A DNA stretch of 64,000 bases from Allobaculum stercoricanis DSM 13633 (GTDB taxonomy: Bacteria; Bacillota_I; Bacilli_A; Erysipelotrichales; Erysipelotrichaceae). Positions within the stretch are counted from its first letter, which is position 1, and every line of letters starts with the position of its first letter. This document shows, piece by piece, positions 1 through 8,700 of this stretch. The translations under genes were made by a program, and so were the position numbers. The stretch is taken from contig NZ_KB913034.1 of NCBI RefSeq assembly GCF_000384195.1, forward strand, positions 1,495,714-1,559,713, written 5' to 3'. The notes under the pieces were generated by a model. That model had not been told where the DNA came from, made no database searches, and worked only from the letters and a program-made list of their open reading frames with translations.

Positions 1-453
1 ATATTGCATACAAAACACCTCCACTCTAATCCATATTTCAATGTCTATTGCGTCATCTCTCTATTATTTTCTAACCTAAATATTGAATAACAGTCGCATA
101 TAGATCGTATTGAGTAAAACAATCTGTCTTTTTCTTTTATTTTGTCGTTCTGAATTAAAATCAAAAAATCTATTTAACAATCTCTTGCTTCCATTATATC
201 TATACATTCACTTTATTCACCTTAAAACATGAATATTCACTATTTATTCACCAATCTATGAATATTCACTTTTCAATTAGAGATAGATTTTCTAAATGTT
301 TTAATTGTTTCCTTGAAAGTGTTTCTCCGTTATTAATTACTTCTTTTACTTTTTTCGCAGTGATTGATTTGTTTTTTTTTATTTTATACCCCGTTTTCCC
401 CCGTTCTATTCCTCTCACTTTTCTCAAATGTTCGCTCTCTTTCCCTGGCATTG
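1..453. other. AT-rich stretch without a convincing gene
   Basis: No open frame here has a ribosome site or a recognisable product. A 13-bp sequence ATGAATATTCACT occurs twice at about 229-241 and 257-269. A Lys-rich 61-codon minus-strand frame (266-451) abuts the dagK terminator and has no ribosome site, so I do not call it a gene. Confidence 0.5.
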
Positions 454-494
454 AAAAAGGACATCCTTATGATTTCGTATAAGAATGTCCTTTT
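454..494 (-). terminator. Intrinsic terminator of the dagK-like gene
   Basis: The arms AAAAGGACAT and ATGTCCTTTT enclose a short loop. On the minus strand the hairpin is followed by a U-tract. It lies about 45 bases after the stop of the lipid kinase gene. Confidence 0.75.
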
Positions 495-538
495 GATTTA
501 TATTCTAGATTTGATTTGTCAAAGAATAAATTTTTTTC

Positions 539-1465
539 CTATGTATTCTTATCTTGCTTTGGGGGCATTGCGATGTTAATCGCATTGGGTACAACTTGGA
601 TTTTGACATGATCCTGCGTGCCACCATATTCGCCATCTAATGTCCACTTTGATTGGTGGGTTTCAAAGTCAAACCATGGTGATTGGGCTAAGACAAAAAG
701 TGGATGAGAGAAATCTCCTCTAGTCAGTCCGCCAATAATTGTATTTAAATCTATGATATTCATCGGTCGACGAATAAAGAGACCTTCGAGTAATCCATCT
801 TGCCAATCGAATAGACTAGATTTGAAGAAATCTTGTCCAGCTACATATTGCGAATTGGAGACCATTCCATAAAGGAAATCACCTTCAATTTCATGATCTT
901 GCCAAGAGATCTTCATCGTTTCGCAGTTATTTTCCCAATGTGAAAAATCAACAGAATTGAGGGCTTCAAGCACATAGGCAAGAGGTCCTAATTTTTGTTT
1001 CAAGCGTTGGGGCGTTTGATAGGACACTGCAGTCGCAATTCCAAATGCGGCAACATAGCTAAAATATTGATCATTGAACTGACCGATATCAACAGACTCC
1101 CAATGTCCTCCTCCCGCAATTTTGGTTGCTTCTATTGGGTCTTTACTAATTTGATGAGTTGAGGCAAAGTCGTTTACTGTTCCGGTTGGAATATAGCCGA
1201 GAATTGGGGCCTTGTTTTTCATTTTTGGACTGGAGAGCCAACCATTAATTGCCTCATGTAACATGCCATCTCCTCCACAGACTACAATGCGGTCGAAATC
1301 ATGGGCAATCTCTTCAATTTGTTCTTGAGCATCTAGTGGTTTTTGCGTGGGATAAACAGTCACTAGATATTCTTCTTTTGTCATGAGATCGACAATAGAC
1401 GATAATGCCGGCACAATTCTGCCATCTCCAGAAACAGGATTATAAATTAATAAGAGTTTTTTCAT
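539..1465 (-). CDS. dagK: Diacylglycerol kinase-family lipid kinase (DagK/YegS type)
   Basis: This 308-residue protein belongs to the DAGK_cat family of soluble lipid kinases, which phosphorylate diacylglycerol or related lipids with ATP at the inner membrane face. Visible motifs are the N-terminal NPVSGDGR (residues 9-16), the nucleotide-binding GGDG at 64-67, and PTGTVNDF at 93-100, all in family order. Length is normal for the family. The ATG is preceded by AAGGAG at good spacing. It is a single gene with its own terminator, divergent from the TagO-like gene. In Gram-positive bacteria DagK recycles the diacylglycerol released by lipoteichoic acid synthesis; that role is inferred here. The lipid substrate cannot be told from sequence, so the symbol is by family only. 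Confidence 0.85.
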   Translation of the reverse strand: MKKLLLIYNPVSGDGRIVPALSSIVDLMTKEEYLVTVYPTQKPLDAQEQIEEIAHDFDRIVVCGGDGMLHEAINGWLSSPKMKNKAPILGYIPTGTVNDFASTHQISKDPIEATKIAGGGHWESVDIGQFNDQYFSYVAAFGIATAVSYQTPQRLKQKLGPLAYVLEALNSVDFSHWENNCETMKISWQDHEIEGDFLYGMVSNSQYVAGQDFFKSSLFDWQDGLLEGLFIRRPMNIIDLNTIIGGLTRGDFSHPLFVLAQSPWFDFETHQSKWTLDGEYGGTQDHVKIQVVPNAINIAMPPKQDKNT

Positions 1466-2075
1466 GACAAATTCTCCTTGAAATACAAAACAAAAAAGGC
1501 CAATACAAGATATTGATCGAACTCAATTTTTTCTCTTTTGATTGATTGTATGTCTTAATGTTGACTATAGATGTTTTTTCGTATAGAGCTGTCTTGATGC
1601 TTGAGTTTTTGATTTGATCCAGAATCGCATCCGCAAAGTGATCCAATAGTCGACAAAAAATCATAAACACAACTATATCACCACCACTGAAAATTCGAGG
1701 ATGAAAAGCAATTTTGTTTTTCATTCTGCTTCTTTTTATTACTCCTTCAACATATAGACTTGAAATTGAAAGCAATCCAAAATCTATGACGGAAGATTTC
1801 CCTTCTTTTTTCCCAGTTCCACTTCCTCTTTTTCTTCAATCTTTGGTGATTGCCATTTTCATTTAATCTTTACAAAGATGCTTCTTTAACCTTCCATTTT
1901 GGGTTGGGATTTATGGTTTGCCCATCTAGAACTTTATTTTGATGTCTTTTTGTTTTCTGTTTCATTTAGTGAATCTTTGAATTGAATCTAAATTTTAATG
2001 CTCTGTCTTTGTCCTCAAATTCAATTTACAAAGACTAAAGATTTTGTTGAGTTTTCAATTATGGCAGATCTTGTC
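1466..2075. other. Divergent intergenic region, no gene
   Basis: This roughly 600-base AT-rich region separates two divergent genes. A 111-codon minus-strand frame (1440-1775) overlaps the dagK start, lacks a ribosome site and has no family resemblance, so it is not called. The right end carries the tagO promoter. Confidence 0.5.
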
Positions 2076-2081
2076 TATAAT
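2052..2081 (+). promoter_or_regulatory. Probable promoter of the TagO-like gene
   Basis: A perfect TATAAT lies at 2076-2081. A weak -35 (TTTTCA, 2052-2057) sits 18 bases upstream. This would give a leader of about 25 bases. Confidence 0.5.
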
Positions 2082-2113
2082 AAAACTGTTTTACATAAAG
2101 AAAGGTGGTCATT

Positions 2114-3952
2114 ATGGAAACCCTTCTGGCTTTTGTGGTTCCGTTTTGTCTGTCCACCCTCTTGATTCCACTTGTCAAAAAAGTGTCGATCAAAACTGAG
2201 GCTTGGGCAAAACAAAATGAAAGAACCATCCACCATGGAATTATTTCTCGAATTGGTGGAATCGCAATTTTTATCGCATTTTCTGTTGGCCTGGCTTTAT
2301 TCTTTAAAGCTGACCGTTCGATACTCGGTATTTATCTTGCCAGTTCATTGATGTTTTTAATTGGGCTGTGGGATGACTTTTTAGATTTACCTGCTAAGTT
2401 TAAATTTCTTCTCCAAGTAGGATGTGCCATGATCTTACTCGTCTTTGGCGTCAGAGTCGATACTTTACGTGTACTCGGTGTTCCGATTACCAATACTATG
2501 ATCACTTCGATCTTTACCATTCTGTGGGTAGTCGGTATTACGAATGCGATTAACTTTTTAGACGGCTTAGATGGTCTATGCGGCGGGATGATTCTCGTTG
2601 TGCTCTCGGTTGTTTGTTCGATTTCAATTGTCGATCAACGAGGAGACATCGTCTTACTCTCTTTAATCATGATGGGCAGTATCCTTGGATTCTTGTTATA
2701 CAACTCGCATCCGGCATCGATCTTCATGGGCGATTGTGGCTCGTTATTTTTGGGCTGTATGATCGCATCCATCTCTTTGCTTGGATTTAAGTCTTCAACA
2801 ATGATGACATTGAGTTTTCCAATCTTGATTTTGATTTTACCCATTATCGATACGTTCTCGGCCATTTTACGTCGTAAGATTAAACATATTCCTTTCGACC
2901 AAGCCGATCGCTCTCACTTACATCACCAATTGATGGCTCGCTTTGGGCAAACAACAAGTGTCTTGATTATGTGTGCCATTACCTTTGGTTTTGGCATGAG
3001 TGCCTTCGTTTATATCCATGATCGCAGAATCGGCATGTTGTTGATGTTCATCTTAATGTTGGGCATTGAACTCTTTATTGAACGTACGGGAATGATTTCC
3101 CCTTCGTTCCATCCAATCCATTCACTTTTTAGAGGGATCTTTAAACCTTTTTTCAAAAACAGACCGGCTTGGTATGAAGAAGATGAAGAAGTCGATCAAG
3201 AAATCGCCAAGCTAGAAAACGAACTCAAAGAACAAGAACTGATCAAAGAGTTAGCACAAGACAAAGCCTCACATGAAATTGAACTTGCGGGCTATCAAGA
3301 AGGATTAAACAATAATCCTCACTTGTCTTTAGACGCGAATGATACACAAGCATCATTCGCAATGGATCGCACTCTAGAATATCCAAATACAACAGCTAAT
3401 CCAGATAATGGTCCAGATCTTGATTCTTCTATTCCCAATGCGGAAAATGTCGCAGAATATTTAGCTTCTTTTACGATGACGCCGCAAGAACAAAGTGAAT
3501 TGGAACAGTTTAAACAACGTCCAGCAAGTGAGTTCTTTAATCAATCTGCTTTCCAAGCAGACCCGACAACGATTCTTGAAAACATGCGTTTAAACCAAGA
3601 TTCAAAACAAAACGCAAACTCGAATCAACAAATGCAAGAAAGCTCCAAGCAAGTTGCTTTTGTGCAAACAACAAAAAGTAATTCAGCTCAATCTGAATTC
3701 CAAGTCATCCAACCTCGACTCTTTGCATTTGATGCCGATGGTATTCTCGAAGAAGATCTTTATCATCATGATTCTTCTTCACAAATGCCGACTTCAACAA
3801 AGTCCGTAGACACCCATGACAAAATGGATCAAACAAAACAAAGCGATTCAACTTCACAAAACGATGTTGAAGAAGTCGTTTATCCTAGCGCCCTCTCAGC
3901 TTTTTCCTTAGCAGAATCTTCATTAGAAGATGAAGCGCAAGAAAGCAAATAA
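2114..3952 (+). CDS. tagO: Undecaprenyl-phosphate sugar-1-phosphate transferase (TagO/WecA family) with long acidic tail
   Basis: This integral membrane enzyme of the MraY/WecA/TagO family transfers a sugar-1-phosphate, usually GlcNAc-1-P, to undecaprenyl phosphate and so starts wall polysaccharide or teichoic acid synthesis. About ten hydrophobic segments fill residues 1-345. Family motifs appear in order: the DD pair near 87, NAINFLDGLDG near 144-154, MGDCGS near 205-210 and HLHHQL near 268-273. I start at the ATG at 2114 because AAAGGTGG precedes it by 5 bases; an in-frame GTG at 2105 overlaps that site. The family is usually 320-380 residues. Here a soluble Gln/Ser/Asp/Glu-rich tail of about 260 residues follows and looks disordered. 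The enzyme could feed the rhamnose cluster and the LCP ligase in this window, which is inference. Confidence 0.88.
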   Translation: METLLAFVVPFCLSTLLIPLVKKVSIKTEAWAKQNERTIHHGIISRIGGIAIFIAFSVGLALFFKADRSILGIYLASSLMFLIGLWDDFLDLPAKFKFLLQVGCAMILLVFGVRVDTLRVLGVPITNTMITSIFTILWVVGITNAINFLDGLDGLCGGMILVVLSVVCSISIVDQRGDIVLLSLIMMGSILGFLLYNSHPASIFMGDCGSLFLGCMIASISLLGFKSSTMMTLSFPILILILPIIDTFSAILRRKIKHIPFDQADRSHLHHQLMARFGQTTSVLIMCAITFGFGMSAFVYIHDRRIGMLLMFILMLGIELFIERTGMISPSFHPIHSLFRGIFKPFFKNRPAWYEEDEEVDQEIAKLENELKEQELIKELAQDKASHEIELAGYQEGLNNNPHLSLDANDTQASFAMDRTLEYPNTTANPDNGPDLDSSIPNAENVAEYLASFTMTPQEQSELEQFKQRPASEFFNQSAFQADPTTILENMRLNQDSKQNANSNQQMQESSKQVAFVQTTKSNSAQSEFQVIQPRLFAFDADGILEEDLYHHDSSSQMPTSTKSVDTHDKMDQTKQSDSTSQNDVEEVVYPSALSAFSLAESSLEDEAQESK

Positions 3953-3981
3953 TCAATCCGTTTTCTTCAAAACGAAATCAA

Positions 3982-4042
3982 AAAAAAGGTCTTCATCATC
4001 AGCAAGTGGATTCAATATCCTCGCTTTTATGAAGACCTTTTT
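3982..4042. terminator. Bidirectional terminator between tagO and the ars-like operon
   Basis: Long arms (AAAAAGGTCTTCAT / ATGAAGACCTTTTT) sit between two convergent genes. An A-tract on one side and a T-tract on the other let it work on both strands. Confidence 0.8.
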
Positions 4043-4050
4043 CTATTGAC

Positions 4051-4488
4051 TTATTGATTGTTGGATTGATTTTCCATTAAAACAAATTCATTATTTTTAA
4101 TTCTTTCTTTTAATTCAAGAATTTTGGCATGGATCGCACGGATCGTTTTTGAAAACTCTTCATCCTCTTTTCCCGTCGGATCTGCCAATCCCCAATCTTC
4201 ACGATATTCACAAGGCATCGTTGGACAACTTACATTGCAGCCCATTGTGATCACCATATCGACTTGGGGCAATTCGGATAACAACTTCGAATATTGTGTT
4301 TTTTCCATATCGATTTGATAAATCTCTTTCATCAAGCGAACAGCATCTTGATTGATCTGCGGTTTTGTTTCTGTGCCTGCCGAATAGCTTTCAAATGTAT
4401 CTGCACAAAGATGTTGTCCGAGTGCTTGCGCAATTTGGCTACGACAAGAATTATGAACACAGACAAAAGCGACTTTTGGTTTTTTCAT
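4051..4488 (-). CDS. arsC: Arsenate reductase, thioredoxin-linked ArsC / LMW phosphatase fold
   Basis: This 145-residue protein matches the pI258-type ArsC family, which reduces arsenate to arsenite using a nucleophilic cysteine and two resolving cysteines. The P-loop CVHNSCRS near residues 10-17 gives the CX5R signature. A downstream Cys-rich segment MGCNVSCPTMPC, followed by DWGLADP, holds the expected resolving cysteines and family Asp. The ATG at 4488 is preferred over the adjoining TTG at 4491; a GAAAGG-like site lies upstream. It is the last gene of the arsR-permease-redox-arsC operon. A tyrosine-phosphatase activity is the alternative for this fold, but the cysteine pattern and context favour arsenate. 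Confidence 0.88.
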   Translation of the reverse strand: MKKPKVAFVCVHNSCRSQIAQALGQHLCADTFESYSAGTETKPQINQDAVRLMKEIYQIDMEKTQYSKLLSELPQVDMVITMGCNVSCPTMPCEYREDWGLADPTGKEDEEFSKTIRAIHAKILELKERIKNNEFVLMENQSNNQ

Positions 4489-4498
4489 CAATGAACGC

Positions 4499-4849
4499 CT
4501 AACCTTTCTTTATTTCTAACTGACTCAACAATGCTTTTACTTCATTGACCGTCAATACTTTTCCATAAGAGAGCACTTGACCATTAACGACTAGAGCTGG
4601 TGTCGACATCACTCCATAACTTGCAATTTGCGCAAAATCGCGAATATGTTCAATTTCAAGATCGAGCTGAAGTTCTTCAACAGCTTGGTGGGTTGCTTTT
4701 TCTAATGCCGTACATCTTGCACACCCTGAACCTAATATTTGAATTCCTTGTTTTGGTTTGTTGACTTGCTCATTTTGCGTTTGTTCTGGCAAGCAAGTTT
4801 GATCACAACAACAAGATTTTGTTTTTAATTTTTGTCCAAATAATTTCAT
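4499..4849 (-). CDS. Small thioredoxin-like redox-active disulfide protein
   Basis: This 116-residue protein belongs to the TM0996/MTH895 'redox-active disulfide protein 2' group (Thioredoxin_3). The CxxC is in GCARCTALEKAT, and the fold's cis-Pro region is in MSTPALVVNGQ. An N-terminal extension has a second cysteine cluster (KSCCCDQTC), which could bind a metal. The ATG at 4849 follows GTGGAG by 9 bases; a GTG at 4864 in the same frame overlaps that site. It lies between the permease and arsC in one operon. A role as the electron donor for ArsC, or as a metal or arsenite relay to the permease, is inferred from context. Such proteins recur beside DUF318 permeases. Confidence 0.8.
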   Translation of the reverse strand: MKLFGQKLKTKSCCCDQTCLPEQTQNEQVNKPKQGIQILGSGCARCTALEKATHQAVEELQLDLEIEHIRDFAQIASYGVMSTPALVVNGQVLSYGKVLTVNEVKALLSQLEIKKG

Positions 4850-4864
4850 GTCTAATTTCTCCAC

Positions 4865-5872
4865 TTAAATCAAGAACGCACTCAGCGCATTAAAGAGATA
4901 GCCAACAACAATAATGCCCACTGTACAAATCGTAATGAATACGCCTAATAGTTTTGGTTTTATTGCCTTTTTAAGCATGATGATCGAGGGCAAACTCAAT
5001 GTCGTAACGGCCATCATAAAAGATAAAATTGTCCCGAGTTGCGCCCCTTTGGCAAGTAAAGCTTCCGCTACTGGAATCGTCCCAAAAATATCGGCATACA
5101 TCGGAACACCGACAAGCGTAGCAAAGATTACTCCAAAGGGATTTTCACTTCCTAAAATCTTTTCAATCCAAGTTTCGGGAATCCAGTTATGAATCATTGC
5201 ACCTAGGCCAACGCCGATCAAAATATAAGGAAATACTTTTTTAAACGTTTGGATCACTTGTTCTTTGGCATATTGAATTCTGTCTTGATAGGACAAGCTG
5301 ACATATGCAATGTCTACATAACTTGCCTGTTTGATAAAATCTTCCACATGATCTTCTAGGTGCATGTGTTCAATAATCGTTCCGCCAATCACCGCAATGA
5401 TCAAACCTACAATCACATAAACAACCGCCACTTTTGCCCCAAAAATACTCATGAGTAAAACAAGACTTCCTAAATCCACCATCGGAGAAGAAATCAAAAA
5501 AGAAAACGTGACACCTAATGGTAATCCGGCACTTGTAAAACCAATAAATAAGGGAATAGAAGAACACGAACAAAACGGCGTCACTGTTCCGAGTAATGCA
5601 GCTAGAATGTTCGCACCAATTCCATGAAATCGCCCTAAAATTTTACGCGAGCGCTCTGGGGGAAAATAGCTTTGAATATACGAGATCAAGAAAATTAAGA
5701 CACATAATAAAATGGTGATTTTAATAACATCGTAGAGAAAAAATTGAACACTTCCCCCTAAACGTGTATTCATATCAAATCCAATCACCGATAATCCCTG
5801 TCCAATCCCATCATTTAACCACTTCATTCCTAAGATTTGATCTTGAATGAATTGCCATATTGATTGAATCAT
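4865..5872 (-). CDS. Eight-TM permease of the YraQ/ArsP (DUF318) family
   Basis: This 335-residue membrane protein has multiple hydrophobic segments. The family-typical cysteine and Pro/Gly-rich segment TPFCSCSSIPLFIGFTSAG lies near residue 110 and a second similar half lies near residue 255, consistent with the family's internal repeat. Characterised relatives (ArsP) export trivalent organoarsenicals; others are linked to metal efflux. An AAAGGAGG site lies upstream. It is 13 bases from ATG 5872 and 7 bases from an in-frame TTG at 5881, so the start may be either. It ends just before the redox-protein ribosome site. The substrate is inferred from the ArsR/ArsC context and not from a motif. 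Confidence 0.85.
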   Translation of the reverse strand: MIQSIWQFIQDQILGMKWLNDGIGQGLSVIGFDMNTRLGGSVQFFLYDVIKITILLCVLIFLISYIQSYFPPERSRKILGRFHGIGANILAALLGTVTPFCSCSSIPLFIGFTSAGLPLGVTFSFLISSPMVDLGSLVLLMSIFGAKVAVVYVIVGLIIAVIGGTIIEHMHLEDHVEDFIKQASYVDIAYVSLSYQDRIQYAKEQVIQTFKKVFPYILIGVGLGAMIHNWIPETWIEKILGSENPFGVIFATLVGVPMYADIFGTIPVAEALLAKGAQLGTILSFMMAVTTLSLPSIIMLKKAIKPKLLGVFITICTVGIIVVGYLFNALSAFLI

Positions 5873-5955
5873 ACTCAATTCAGATCCTCCTTTGTTCAAT
5901 AGATCAACTTTTTTTGATGTGAAAACGCCAAATAAAAGTCACCTTTCGATGACTT

Positions 5956-6261
5956 TTATTTGCAGCATTTTGTTGGATGATCCTCATTTGGTGTAGTGAG
6001 CTCTAACAATCGTTTTGACGCATATTCACTGCCACTTTGACTCAAACTGTAATGCGTCCATTTCCCTTCTTGTCTAGCTTTTACAATGCCCGAATCACAA
6101 AGTATTTTCATGTGGTAGGATAGTGCGGATTGCTTAATATTCATCTTTTCAATAAGAGCACAAGCACATTTTTCTCCACTCTTTAAATCGTCTAAGATCG
6201 CCAATCTTTTTACGTCGCAAAGCGCCTTAAAAATCGCCGCATCTTTAGAAAAATCAGTCAT
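5956..6261 (-). CDS. arsR: ArsR/SmtB-family metalloregulator
   Basis: This 101-residue winged-helix repressor is the first gene of the arsenical-type operon. The recognition helix region is KQSALSYHMKILCDSGIV, followed by the wing ARQEGKWTHYSL. A CxC pair in EKCACALIE sits where ArsR's As(III)/Sb(III)-binding ELCVCDL motif sits. The C-terminus ends in CCK, giving extra thiols. The ATG at 6261 follows GAGG by 9 bases. The family represses its own operon and releases DNA on metalloid binding. A palindromic operator overlapping the promoter supports autoregulation here. Confidence 0.9.
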   Translation of the reverse strand: MTDFSKDAAIFKALCDVKRLAILDDLKSGEKCACALIEKMNIKQSALSYHMKILCDSGIVKARQEGKWTHYSLSQSGSEYASKRLLELTTPNEDHPTKCCK

Positions 6262-6276
6262 GAAAACAGTCCTCAC

Positions 6277-6292
6277 ATCAAATTATTTTGAT
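6277..6292. promoter_or_regulatory. ArsR operator (perfect inverted repeat)
   Basis: ATCAAA-TTAT-TTTGAT lies directly between the -10 box and the arsR ribosome site. It resembles known ArsR operators, which contain ATCAAA/TTTGAT-type half-sites. Confidence 0.75.
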
Positions 6293-6298
6293 ATATAC

Positions 6299-6326
6299 AG
6301 TATAAACCCCATATATTGACTTGCAA
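6299..6326 (-). promoter_or_regulatory. Promoter of the ars-like operon
   Basis: The -35 TTGCAA (6321-6326) and -10 TATACT (6299-6304) are separated by 16 bases, read on the minus strand. The operator starts 6 bases after the -10. Confidence 0.7.
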
Positions 6327-6487
6327 TCTTTTCAATCAAATATTCTTATTTACCTTTTACTCTTCTTCTTTTTCCATACAAAAGATGATTGATTGCCTAT
6401 ACAAACTGAAATCCTTTCCCCTACTTTAGGCAGAACACAATCTTTATGATGAGATGAATTACTCACGGCATATTATATTCAATTTCG

Positions 6488-7111
6488 TCATTCTTGGCAG
6501 ATGAATTCATTTAAGATATGAGCAAGTTCCTTCGGATTATCTACATTCACTTCGTGCCCTGAATGATCAATCATGCAAAATTGAACATTCAGTATATTTT
6601 CAGAAATTTTAAGTGCCACTTTTTTATTCACATGATCTTGTTTTCCGCAAAGGATCAAAACAGGACAAGAAATCTTCTCAAGTTTATCTGTAAAATCAAG
6701 ATCCATCATTGAATTTGTAAGAGACAGAAAATCCTTTTTCGTAAGACCTATGTTTTTAAATTGACTCTCTGGCATCAATCTAAAAACCACATTCTGCACT
6801 TTGAGTAGAAATTTCGGCATATCATACTGTGGTGCAATAAGAACCAACGATTTTATTCGCTCTGGAAACTCGATCGCATAGTTTAATACAAGAACTGCAC
6901 CAAGAGAAAGACCACATAGATTCAGTGGCTCAGATCGTTGATTGCAATAATCGCAAAAACGAGAATATAAATTCTGGTAATCACAGCTTTCTTCTGTGAA
7001 AAAATCACTTAATTCCAAGCAGATGGGTTGAATACCGTTATTTAAACAAGCTATTGTTTTATCCCAACTCGAAGCATTTTGTCCCATCCCATGTACAAAT
7101 ATATATTTCAT
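6488..7111 (-). CDS. Alpha/beta-hydrolase fold protein
   Basis: This 207-residue serine hydrolase has the oxyanion HGMGQ motif near residue 7, a nucleophile elbow GLSLG near residue 83, an acid in CGKQDH, and a catalytic His in DHSGHEV near the end, so the triad looks complete. The ATG at 7111 overlaps the stop of the upstream membrane-protein gene as ATGA, which implies translational coupling. The short cap domain suggests a small esterase, lipase or MenH-like enzyme. The substrate cannot be assigned. No signal peptide is visible, so it should be cytoplasmic. Confidence 0.8.
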   Translation of the reverse strand: MKYIFVHGMGQNASSWDKTIACLNNGIQPICLELSDFFTEESCDYQNLYSRFCDYCNQRSEPLNLCGLSLGAVLVLNYAIEFPERIKSLVLIAPQYDMPKFLLKVQNVVFRLMPESQFKNIGLTKKDFLSLTNSMMDLDFTDKLEKISCPVLILCGKQDHVNKKVALKISENILNVQFCMIDHSGHEVNVDNPKELAHILNEFICQE

Positions 7112-7698
7112 TGAATCAATCTCCAAAACACAGGGAATAGTTCCCATAACGTCATAATCCCTGTGGAAAAAAACATAATTCCAAAAATAACAGTAACGAT
7201 TGAACTCACTTTTATCTTTTTTTGAAGAATAAAGACAGCCGGATGTTTCGGATCCACATAAATATTATACGTTTGGCCATTTCTCATCTTTTGCGTTAAT
7301 AGTTTATAAGAAACTGTTTGCGCTGTCTGTTCTTTGTAGAGCGTTCCGTTATACATATATTCAAACACAGGAGCTTGGGTAGAAACACCATTTCCCCCAT
7401 AATACGTGTTATAGCCGTGATAAATTCCAGCCACCTTATCTTTGCATCGAACTAAAGAATAGAAATCGTTCAACGCAGCCAAGATCACGACCACGCCCAA
7501 TACGATGCAACCTAGAGGAAAGATCAATATTTCTCCATAAGGAACAACTAAAGAGATCATCGAGATCAATAGACATCCGCCAAAAAATATTAAAATAACC
7601 CCACTAACAAACGGCACAACTTTGTATCGTTTATTTTTGATGATAAAGAATACTGCAATTGCCAACAATATCGTCAGCACATATATAATGATCGTCAT
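7108..7698 (-). CDS. DUF3592-like membrane protein
   Basis: This 196-residue protein has two or three N-terminal membrane segments, a soluble beta-rich domain containing YKEQTAQTVSYKLLTQKMRNGQTYNIYVDPKHPAVF, and a C-terminal membrane segment. The 'G...Y.VYVDPKNP..F' pattern is typical of DUF3592 proteins, whose function is unknown. The start is uncertain: ATG 7698 has AAGGGA at a long spacing, and an in-frame TTG at 7734 has no useful site. It is coupled by ATGA overlap to the downstream hydrolase. A 23-bp tandem repeat lies about 110 bases upstream. Confidence 0.65.
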   Translation of the reverse strand: MTIIIYVLTILLAIAVFFIIKNKRYKVVPFVSGVILIFFGGCLLISMISLVVPYGEILIFPLGCIVLGVVVILAALNDFYSLVRCKDKVAGIYHGYNTYYGGNGVSTQAPVFEYMYNGTLYKEQTAQTVSYKLLTQKMRNGQTYNIYVDPKHPAVFILQKKIKVSSIVTVIFGIMFFSTGIMTLWELFPVFWRLIQ

Positions 7699-7734
7699 AA
7701 TTACGTTTTTAATTCCCTTTCTTGTCGTTTCCAA

Positions 7735-8292
7735 CCTCTCAATGATTTAGATGTCTTTTTTAGTTATTATTACATCTCGCACTCTTTTTTGAATATATCT
7801 AATCTCTGTTTTTTTACATTAGACAACTTGCATTTTTTACATTAGACAACTTGCATATGTTGTTATTCTTGAGATTGTTTTCATATAAACGTCGCTTTCA
7901 AAATCTTAAATTTTATTATTTTTTTGAAAGTGCATTTTAAAAAACATAATTAAAGATTTGCCAAGAATACACTTATTCGAAATCATAAGAGTTCTTTTTC
8001 ATCACTGCATTGACCTTACTTCTGTTCTCTCATATTGACCGATTTTTCCCCATACTTGAGTAAAATGTGAGTTAGAGAAGGAAATGTGTTAGCTACGCAT
8101 GAAATACTGAAAAGTTTGCTATCTTAATACAAAACACCAAATGAAGTTATGAACTCACATTAAATGTTGCGTTTAATTTGATAATCCACCTATTAAAAAA
8201 TTTTATTTGAACATCACATTTAAACCAAGCAAATTTTCTGCAAGAATCATTTCAGTTTTAAACAAATTCACCATACAATCTTTCTGTAATTT
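7735..8292. other. Intergenic region without genes
   Basis: This AT-rich stretch has no supported coding frame. It contains one exact tandem repeat (7810-7855) and otherwise nothing I can name. It separates the DUF3592 gene from the relic rfbD fragment. Confidence 0.5.
7810..7855. repeat. Exact two-copy 23-bp tandem repeat
   Basis: Two identical 23-bp units (7810-7832 and 7833-7855), each TTTTTT followed by ACATTAGACAACTTGCA, stand upstream of the minus-strand DUF3592 gene. They could be duplicated promoter or operator DNA. Confidence 0.85.
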
Positions 8293-8350
8293 AAAAGGCG
8301 AAGAACCTTGAATATCGAACGATTGATCGATATGAGTTCTTCGCCTGATT
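8293..8350 (-). terminator. Terminator hairpin behind the rfbD fragment
   Basis: The arms AGGCGAAGAAC (8296-8306) and GTTCTTCGCCT (8336-8346) have an inner stem containing ATCGA/TCGAT. The design resembles the hairpin after intact rfbD at 13521-13575. Confidence 0.65.
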
Positions 8351-8380
8351 TTGTTTAGATGAAATGGGATTGATTCATCC

Positions 8381-8659
8381 TTAAAGTTCGCCCATGTCTT
8401 TTAAGACTTCAAGGTAACGTCCTAATGCATCTTGCCATGCTGGAAGTGGTGTGAATCCAGCTTGTTCTACTGCTGAAAGATCCATTCTAGAGTTTGTTGG
8501 ACGTTTGCTTTCGCTTCGTATTGGTCAGATCCGACTGGAACGACTTTTACTTTCATGTTGGCTTGTTTGAAGATTTCTTTAGCAAAGTTGTACCAAGAAA
8601 TATATTCGCCTGTATTGCTGACATGATATGTACCATATTTTTCAGTTTCGATCATATCG
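8381..8659 (-). pseudogene. rfbD: Truncated, frameshifted 3' copy of rfbD
   Basis: About 278 bases match the last third of the intact rfbD (13694-13972) almost perfectly. I see one single-base deletion (GGACGTTTGC versus GGACGTTTTGC) and one substitution. The deletion shifts the frame after QYEAKA, so even the partial product is broken. Similarity ends abruptly at 8659, where ISL3-like sequence begins. The N-terminal NAD-binding domain is absent. This is a recent duplication, not a second functional reductase. Confidence 0.9.
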
Positions 8660-8700
8660 GCCGCTTAATTCATAGATTATCTATAGCGACTCATGTCTAT

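Noticed and set aside
266..451. Lys-rich 61-codon frame on the minus strand
   Set aside because: It begins inside the flank of the dagK terminator, has no ribosome site and no recognisable family.
1440..1775. 111-codon minus-strand frame overlapping the dagK start
   Set aside because: It has no ribosome site or family resemblance and covers the region where the dagK promoter should lie.
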